The notes beneath the pieces are model-generated. The model made no database searches. It was not told the DNA's origin and worked only from the letters and a program-made list of their open reading frames with translations. Shown here one piece after another: positions 56,593 through 64,000 of a stretch of 64,000 bases of DNA. The stretch is taken from contig JAPTOF010000012.1 of assembly GCA_028554755.1 (NCBI GenBank), positions 1,630,501-1,694,500 on the forward strand, in the 5' to 3' direction. Positions within the stretch are counted from its first letter, which is position 1, and the number at the start of each line of letters is the position of its first letter. Position numbers and translations under genes: made by a program. The stretch is from Cordia subcordata (taxonomy: Eukaryota; Streptophyta; Magnoliopsida; Boraginales; Cordiaceae).

Positions 56593-59500
56593 ATGATGCA
56601 ACCAAACGGTGTCGCTCCACCACAGATGGCTCAGATGCCGCCGATGGATCAGCAGTACCAAGTGCCCCCACAGCAGTGGTCGATGATGCCGCCGCAACAA
56701 CATCAGCCGCAAGTACCTCCCGCTTGGGGCCAGCAGCCGTCGCAGGTCCCACCTCCACAGCAACAACAACAATACGGCGCCGCCGCCGCGCATGCAGCCG
56801 CGGCTTCCCAGGGCAGCCCTAACGAGATTCGGTCCCTCTGGATCGGCGATCTGCAGTACTGGATGGACGAGAATTATCTCGCCAGTTGTTTCTACCAAAC
56901 CGGAGAGGTATGTTTTCTATATCGATATATAAAGCGCAGCTTGATGCACAAAGCTCGCACGAATCGCGGGGTGGGGAAGGGTCAGACGGTTTTATGAATT
57001 GTTGTGGCAGGGTCGGAGAAGGGTCCGGCCTGGTTTTGTGGCTGTTATCGTTGTTCTAATGACTCAGACTTGTTAATTTGTGACAAGGTTGACTCCTGTG
57101 CTATGTATAAAGATTTTCTGGGTTATTGTATTGGGATTTGAATTTGCGTTTTTGGTGAATAGGGTATTAAAAATTTGCATGTAAATACACAATTTTCAAC
57201 TGCGGCTTTGTATTATAGTGGATATATGTAGTTTATGTATTTACTTGTAAAGAATGCCCCAAAAGATAGGGATTTTGTTACTGTTTGCACTTTTAATGCT
57301 ACGTTGTGTGTCTAGGCCATATGTCATGTGGTGGTATGCTGTGTCGTACACTTTGTTACTGTGGCTCTGGGTGTATTAGCATTGTGCTTCTTTTTCCATC
57401 TTCTCATTGTTTGTGGCTAATTAATTAAGTTGATGGGTTGATGAAATTGGGGGAGTAATTTATTGAGCTTGACAATTTAATAAGATGGTTTCTCATTTTT
57501 TGTATCTGGTGTTCAGTTTGTCTCTGCGAAGGTTATACGAAACAAGCAAACAGGACAGTCTGAGGGTTATGGCTTTCTTGAGTTCAGGTCTCGTGCAGCA
57601 GCTGAACAGATACTACAAGGATACAATGGCACACCAATGCCAACTTCTGAGCAGAACTTTAGGCTTAATTGGGCTACCATGGGTGCTGGGGAGAAGCGCA
57701 CTGATGACTCCTCAGACCACACCATATTTGTTGGTGATTTGGCTGCTGATGTCACTGATTACCTGCTCCAGGAGACCTTTAAAGCTGTTTATCCATCCGT
57801 AAAGGGTGCAAAAGTTGTCACTGATAGGAACACAGGGCGGTCCAAGGGGTATGGATTTGTTAGGTTTGGAGATGAGAGTGAACAGATGCGAGCTATGGCA
57901 GAAATGAACGGTGTGCTCTGTTCAACTAGGCCTATGAGGATTGGTCCTGCAGCTAATAAAAAACCTGTGGTTGGTCAGAAAGGTATGCCTTGCTAGTGAT
58001 CTTATGTGTGGGATGATTTGTTTGATCTCTGGTCTGCTTTTTGATAGTTTCTCCTAGCTGTTCCATTTGTTTATTACTCAGACAACTTTCATATTAGCAT
58101 TGGATGACGCTATAAGTTCCTTGTTCATGTGTTTGAGAAGTTAGATTACGGTGTTTGAGATATCAATCGTCTTTCAGTTATGCACTTGAAGATTCGCGGA
58201 AATTAGAAAGTCGTTTCCTTCCAGTCATTACTTTGTAAGCTTGAGCGAATTTAATTCTACCAAAAGTTGCAAAAACTTATAAAACCTCATATTGTCTCAA
58301 AGCAGGAAACAGAGAGGCTCTCATTACGGGGGCCTGGAACTGATTTCAGCTGAAATGAGCCCACTTAATAGTTCGTGGCGACCTTGTAGGTCAGTTTGTA
58401 TGTTTATGTCATAAGCTTCTTTAATTCTATTTCTTGTGGCATTCTTCCTTATGCTACATTCAATTATTTTCCAGTTCCTTACATTTAAGTTCGCAGTCAA
58501 GCAATTTATGTCAATTTTTTTTTTCAAAGGTTATACTCTTTTTTCCTTTTACTTTTTTCCAGTTTGTGTAAACCAACAAGTACCCTTGTTTATTTCATCA
58601 GGGATCAGCTTCTGTTGCAGCAAGCTGTTCTTTCTGCTTGACTCATGTTTCTTCATCTTTTCGAAAATCATGGTTTTAACTTCTGAAAAGGAAATCTATT
58701 GGGGTCTTTTTATATGTAGGTGGATCTTATTTCTCTATTGAAAGTTGCTTCTTTACAAAATTATGTCTTCATCTAATCACATTTTTATTTCCATTCTTTC
58801 AATTTAGTTGTGTCCTTCCTTCTTTAGAGGGTAGCAATTTGCTTCTAATGTTTTGGCCTAAAAGACCTAGTTATGATGGAAGTGTCTTGTTATATTGCTG
58901 GGGGCATCTCATAGATGATCGATGGCATAGGCATCGATCTTCTTGAATGTTTTACCTGCTTTACTTATAATCGTGTTGTTGTCCGATTGGAGGTTGCTGT
59001 TATTTCTTTTTGTCTTTGGGGCAAGCCAGTATGTTCCCTGTGTTCTGTTTCTATCCTTGTTTTCCCTCTTCTGTTGGCTATTGATAATAAAGGATCTTTG
59101 ATGTACTGCTAGCTGGCAATAGAAAGGTTTGTTGGTGTTCTTGATCTGGTGAATTGTAGAATGTTTCTTGGTTTTGTTCTGTGTTGCCAGCAAGTCTTAG
59201 TATGAACCATTTTGAATCAGCAATTTTGGTTGCTCTTCACTTCTAGAAATATAGAAATAATAGTAATTCCTTAACGTTCTTGGCCAAGGTGAAAGAGGCA
59301 TTGTAGTTTACTCTTTCTATTGGATATGATATGTCCTAAGCCTGCATGGTGGGAATCCTTTGAGGACAAACTGACTTCTGTACGAAATCCTTGGGAGACT
59401 ATCATTGCTGTATTGTGTATTTGGACTTTCTTCACATTTACTTGTCATTTGCAGCTAATACATACCAAAATCCTCAAGGAGACCAAGGCGAGAGTGATCC

Positions 59501-60603
59501 AAATAATACAACTGTGGGTAGTCTACCTTTATGTTGGACAGTTTAGCTTTCTCTTATCACTTAAATATTTACTTATTTGTATTTCAATTGCAGATATTTG
59601 TGGGTGGTTTGGACCCTAATGTTACAGATGAGCATTTGAGGCAGGTTTTCTCCCATTATGGTGAATTGGTTCATGTGAAAATACCTGTAGGGAAGCGTTG
59701 TGGATTCGTTCAGTTTGCTAACAGGTAATGAGAATTACATTATCAAGAGTTCTCATTTTTCTCTTGAGTTTCTAATTTAGTTGCTTGCATCTCTTGCTCT
59801 AGGAGTTGTGCTGAGCAAGCTTTATCAGCCTTGAATGGTACTCAATTAGGAGGCCAAAGTATTCGACTTTCATGGGGTCGTAGCCCTTCAAACAAACAGG
59901 TCTGACATCTAAAATAGTAATTTTTAGCCTGTACCTGCACATGCACCTGTACCTGTACCTGTATGTACCAGTTCTTAACGTTGGCTTCTGGCTTTGGCTT
60001 TTGCTTTTTTGCTCCCAGCCTGAACAGGCTCAATGGAATGCCCCATATTATGGATATGCACAGGGTTATGAGGCATATGGTTATGCACCGCCAGCTCAAG
60101 ACCCGAACATGTACTATGGAGGTTATCCTGGATATACAAATTACCAGCAGCCACAACAGGTTTGATACTTTCAAGCTTCTTGTTGAGGTGTGGCGTGTGT
60201 TTTTATGATAGGCATGCCCCAAGTTTTATAGGATCATCGGTTGCTTTAAAATTTGTCTCAAGTGTTAGCCTTTCACCATAGAGATAGCTGCGCATTTAGA
60301 GTTAAGTCTTGAGGATAGGCATGCCCCAAGCTCTATAGAATCATCAGTTGCTTTAAAATTTGTCTCAAGTGTTAGCCTTTCACCATAGAGATAGCTGCGC
60401 AGTTAGAGTTCAGTTTAACTGTTGTTATTTGGGTTTCATTGATTGCACACATTTTCTGGACAGATGTGAAATAGGAAACAGTATCTTAGACTGTGTAACA
60501 GACCCTTCCGCATTCATGTACTTCCCTTTTCATGTCTTGTCTCAAAATGGTCACTAGTTCAAATTTTGATTGAAACATTGATCTTTTGATGTTTTTGCAG
60601 TAA
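56593..60603 (+). CDS. RBP45: RBP45-type RNA-binding protein with three RRMs
   Basis: Nuclear-enriched poly(A)/U-rich RNA-binding protein of the RBP45/RBP47 (TIA-1/Nam8-like) family. Exons 56593-56907, 57517-57982, 59455-59513, 59594-59724, 59803-59899, 60019-60159, 60601-60603; 1212 nt, 403 residues, all GT-AG and in frame. Residues 1-75 are Gln/Pro/Met-rich (MMQPNG start, PPQQ runs, an Ala stretch). RRM1 ~82-155 (LWIGDLQYWMDENY, GYGFLEF), RRM2 ~174-252 (IFVGDLAADVTDYL, GYGFVRF), RRM3 ~281-350 (IFVGGLDPNVTDEHL, CGFVQF). The Tyr/Gly-rich tail ends YQQPQQ. Length favours RBP45 over the longer RBP47. The stop TAA is the first three bases of the last exon. Two ATGs are adjacent (56593, 56596). 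Confidence 0.94.
60207..60420. repeat. 107-bp tandem duplication in the last RBP45 intron
   Basis: Copies 60207-60313 and 60314-60420 begin gataggcatgccccaag and share 'gttgctttaaaatttgtctc' and 'accatagagatagctgcgca'. A few substitutions separate them. It lies wholly inside the intron before the stop-codon exon. Confidence 0.9.
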
Positions 60604-62699
60604 ATGATCGATCTGTTGCCATACACAAACTGAGCAAAGGATTGGTGGTGAAGAGTTGGTTTTGATTCGCTGAGGATTGACAACTGCTGATGTTTCCAGT
60701 TGGTTTAAACTGGCTGTACAATGTCTCGGTTGGAAGGTCTTATGTAGTAGTATGGAATTTTTATGGTGGCTCTCTTGTTAGTTTGATGTTTCTCGGCTTA
60801 AACCTCCTATTTCCAGTATTTTGTCGACATCGTCAGTGGTGGTGGTGCGACGGAACTCAAGACACTTGATTGTCATAATTGTCTTTTCTCTATCATGGCT
60901 TGTTTTCCCCTATAAATACTAAGATGTCCGTTGTCTATTGAATGCTGATACATGTCTTTCTATTGTGCACACATTGGTCTATTTGACATAGACGTCATGT
61001 TTTAACAAGTCAGTTCTTCAAATCTTCATGCAATTTACCTTGATTTAGTGCATGTGTTGGGGGTGTACGATTTTTCCTTGTTCTTCGATTGCTTTAGGTT
61101 TGGTTTGGATTGGATTATTTTTTTCTTTTACTAATGAAAAACTATTTTTTGAAGAACAATATTTTTTGTAATAATTATTTGGATTAGATTCAAAGAAAGT
61201 TGAAATTTTAAAGAAGTTTAATTTTATCTGTTTTTAGAAGAAAGAAATTTTAGTTTTCAAAAAAAGTATCTTTCAAAAAAAATCAACCTAAACAAGTTCC
61301 TAGCTTGTGGATCGGATTAGTGCGTAGACGGTATTATGGTAGAGTTGGTGATTGTCGGATCAATGGTCCAACATGGTACCTATTATTATGGGATTAGATC
61401 TTTTTATGGCTTTTTATAGTGATACGAAGAAAATTTAATTATTTATTTATTATATTATTTGAATTATTCACTAAATTTAAATTCTAAAAAAATCAAATTA
61501 GTGTTCTGAAAAATTATTTTTTTTAAATTTGAATTTTATGGCTACACAAATTTATATGATTTATATATAAATAGTTAATATTTTTTCATATTAATATAAA
61601 CGAATATTTTTATTTTATATGTGAGGACGTCGGTTGGTGTGGTGGGATGTTTTTGGAAATTACCCAAAGCAAAAAAGAAAAGAACACTCTTGTCATTAGC
61701 TCGTGATCGATCGTGCATTATCATGTCTGAACAATGACGTCACTGGCCCACTTGGGGGGCGGGGGGGCGGGGGGGCGGGGGTTGTGTGAGGAGGCAATTG
61801 TAGACCACAAAAGTGAAAAAAATCAGAAAAAAGCCAAAAAAAACACCATTTTCTTTTTGTCAGGAAAAAAGCAATTGAGGAAAATGCTTTATAGTTTGTT
61901 TCTCACATAATTCATTGTCTACTTGATCCTCAAAATTGTAAAACTATATTGAATCTAAGGATTATCGTAAAATTCATAATAAGTTGCCCTACTAGTTGTC
62001 GCCAGTCACAAATTAAAGCCTCTTTGATACACTCGTCTTTAATCACCTTTTTCAAAAGTCTTCAAATCCAATCATTCCTTCTTCCTTAGTTCCCTTCTTC
62101 CTTGTCCGTTTCAATAACTCTAAATGACATAAATTAGCAAAATTTCTTGTCACATAAGTTAATTCAATAATTATAAATTATTAATTTAAGCTATTTATTA
62201 CGATCACATTAAATAGTAATATTATTAGAAGGGAATCCAGATCCATATTAACCGTACATAGAATTTATATCCTAGGAAAGCGAGTATTAAGAGGAAGAGG
62301 AAGTATTTTAAGATAATTATTTTTTTCTAAAATTTAAATTTCATATATAATTAAAATAAAATGATCTAATTATTAAAATTTTCCTCTTAACACGAGACAT
62401 CATCTTTATCCACGAGTCTCACCTCAACAAAAGGCAAAATGGAGAAACAGAAACCAGAAAAAACGAGGTGTGAATGAGATAATAATAGTATCAACAATAA
62501 TGGTGTGTACATAAGAATCTTTGAAGCAATTAAGGACGAAAATGTTGTACCAAGTGTAACACTTGCTGCTATGGGCAACTTTTTCTTTTTTTGTGCAAGA
62601 TTCTGATTGATTGGTGACAACACAACTTTAACGTTCTAGAAATAATCATTACGACCTCGTCTTGATTGCTTTCTGCCATAATCTTTCCTCAACACAAAA
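60604..62699. other. RBP45 3'UTR and spacer to the phosphatase gene
   Basis: The 3'UTR probably runs to about 60960. An AT-rich MITE-like stretch starts gtttggattgg near 61095 and ends aatcaacctaaac near 61300. A G-rich tract lies at 61754-61781. No coding frame is supported. Confidence 0.45.
61754..61781 (+). repeat. G-rich tract with strong G-quadruplex potential
   Basis: G6-C-G7-C-G7-C-G5 on the plus strand. Four long G-runs separated by single cytosines fit the strictest G-quadruplex patterns, in otherwise AT-rich DNA about 920 bp upstream of the phosphatase ATG. Confidence 0.85.
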
Positions 62700-62855
62700 A
62701 TGGAGACATCCTCTGTACTATCATTCACAATCGTATATTTCCTGCTGATCATTGCAAAGACTTCAACAAAAGTGTCTGCAGATTATGTGAGACCGCCTCC
62801 TCGTGAAACTCTGCATTTGCCTTGGGATGCAAAACCTTCATCTCAACCCCAACAG
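62700..62855 (+). CDS. Purple acid phosphatase, exon 1 only (gene runs off the window)
   Basis: 52 codons ending CAG|gtaaaa. Residues 1-27 form a secretory signal peptide (hydrophobic VLSFTIVYFLLIIA, small residues VSA before the cut). The mature start is DYVRPPPRETLHLPWDAKPSSQPQQ, the conserved N-terminus of the plant low-molecular-weight purple acid phosphatases (PAP17-22-like group), where the next residues are usually VHISLAG. These are secreted metallophosphatases that release phosphate from esters. The Fe/Zn-binding motifs lie in later exons not in the window. Call rests on this short, distinctive block. Confidence 0.8.
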
Positions 62856-64000
62856 GTAAAAAATTTCTACACCCTCCAACAAATGTATGTGTTCTTGGGG
62901 GGTGTAATATTTTGTTGGGTTCTTCTCAGTTTATGGATAAGTGAATTTTTCAGATTCATGTGACCTGCTATATTTAATGGGATAAGATTAGGAGAAAATA
63001 AAAAAAGGGAAAAGAGAAAAGATTAGGCTTGGTGATGGTTGATGCCTGATGGGAATAGTTTATTAGATTTCTGTGTATGGCTCCTCTGGATTGGCTTTTT
63101 TAAATGTTTTTTTTAATAAATTTTGAAAAAATATTTTTTTTTTTCCTAAGAAGCTAGACATTATGGCTTCCAGAAAAATATGCATTTGAGTTTCTTTGGT
63201 TTCAAACTTTTATGGAAGCCAACCAAATAGTTATCGCAAAAATAATGTTTTTTTTTTTTAAACAGGCCCATAGCATGCTGCATTTAATGGGATAAGATTA
63301 GGAAAAAAAGAGAAGGACAAAGATTAGGCTTGGTTATGGTTGATGCCTGATGGGAGAAGTTTATTAGATTTCTGTGTAGTGTATGGCTAATGACTGATGT
63401 TTCTTTTTAGGAAATTTCTAAGTTTTGCAGCTGTTACTTTTTTGTCCTTTCTCTTTTTCTGGCTTAATTGTGATGCATATGTTTCTTGTTTTAAGGGAAG
63501 GTATGAGTTGAATTGATTGGTGACTAGTGTTTGAGGATCTGCTTTTTGTTTAATGTTACTTGAGGAAGAAATATATGGGTCTGGAATGCATGCATATACA
63601 AGAGATTGTGAACTACTATCTTTGCAATTTTAGATGTCTTTCATCAAAAGTTGCTACCTTTGTTCGTAAATTTTAACCGAGCTGGACTAGTTGACTGCTG
63701 AAGTAATTTAATCACATGTTGATTTCAAGAATGGCTTCACGATGTTTCCTTTGTCTATTTGTTTCTCCAATTATCATTCACATTGCATATGAAACCTCCA
63801 TTGTATTCTACCAACAACTTCCCTTACTTTTTGTTTTTTACCCAGGCAGGTCAGGAAGAGAGTATGGATTGACGAGTGGTGTTGTGTCCTGACTCACCTA
63901 TTTTAATTAGTGAAAAGATTTGTCTATAAGATAAATGCCTTTGACTCAGTGGAGGATTGATGAGCCTTTTTTTTCTTTGTTTTAGGAGTAAGGTGGCATG
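62856..64000 (+). other. Intron 1 of the phosphatase gene
   Basis: No sequence coding VHISLAG or any PAP motif occurs before the window end, so intron 1 is at least 1145 bp. It contains a direct repeat: 62965-63081 and 63278-63388. Between the copies is an AT-rich element-like stretch starting ggattggctttttt. Confidence 0.6.
62965..63388. repeat. Direct repeat of ~115 bp flanking ~195 bp of AT-rich DNA
   Basis: Copies 62965-63081 and 63278-63388 share 'tttaatgggataagattagg', then 'aaagattaggcttgg', 'atggttgatgcctgatggga' and 'agtttattagatttctgtgt'. The intervening 63082-63277 begins like the 'ggattggcttttt' hairpin family seen elsewhere in the window. Confidence 0.85.

Noticed and set aside
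56525..56898. Minus-strand frames over RBP45 exon 1
   Set aside because: Mirror images of the GC-rich, CAG/CCG-rich first exon; the plus-strand frame has clear RRM homology.
63842..64000. Second exon of the purple acid phosphatase near 63846 (after ccag) or 63986 (after tttag)
   Set aside because: Neither translation gives the expected VHISLAG block; the frames hit stops or unrelated residues.
1..64000. CRISPR array, phage, operon or other prokaryotic system
   Set aside because: The repeats found are tandem duplications or transposon ends, genes are intron-split, and nothing bacterial is present.

Overview
The window is nuclear DNA from a flowering plant, most likely a eudicot. The genes are split by AT-rich GT-AG introns, plant-type gene families are present (RBP45, an AT-hook protein with a plant-specific domain, F-box/DUF295, purple acid phosphatase), and the spacers are full of decayed plant transposons. 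I could not fix the species. All exon coordinates were read by hand from splice consensus, reading frame and remembered family sequence; no alignment was run.

Layout. 860-17675 (+): a 20-exon mitochondrial aconitase. Its intron 17 is swollen by a 7.0 kb Ty1/copia element that itself carries three younger insertions: a Mutator-like element, a TRIM and a small TIR element. 20427-21907 (+): a PIG-X-like subunit of GPI mannosyltransferase I, followed within about 130 bp by a fragment of translation factor eIF1 (SUI1). 22888-24996 (-): an Arg/Ser-rich protein with a long acidic N-terminus and a C-terminal RRM, convergent with PIG-X. 25000-33000: mostly gene-free, AT-rich, with one LINE remnant. 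33711-36736 (+): a microsomal lysophosphatidic acid acyltransferase with one GC-AG intron. 39924-39995 (+): tRNA-Cys(GCA), probably inside the 5'UTR intron of the next gene. 40588-41783 (+): an AT-hook protein. 45264-47085 (+): a frameshifted, tandemly organised F-box/DUF295 pseudogene. 47459-48350: a decayed but collinear copy of the AT-hook gene and its downstream DNA. 49186-50377: a long-TIR element. 50440-52750 (-): a truncated second copia element. 56593-60603 (+): an RBP45-type RNA-binding protein. 62700 to the window end (+): exon 1 of a purple acid phosphatase.

The genes are ordinary housekeeping functions with no operon-like linkage: TCA cycle/citrate isomerisation, GPI anchor assembly, splicing, phospholipid/TAG synthesis, mRNA binding and phosphate scavenging. 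I found no convincing new biological system. The most interesting material is structural: the four-element nested stack in the aconitase intron with intact host splice sites, the eIF1 fragment beside PIG-X, the collinear segmental duplication around the F-box pseudogene, a GC-AG intron, a stop codon formed by the first three bases of the last RBP45 exon, and a strong G-quadruplex tract.
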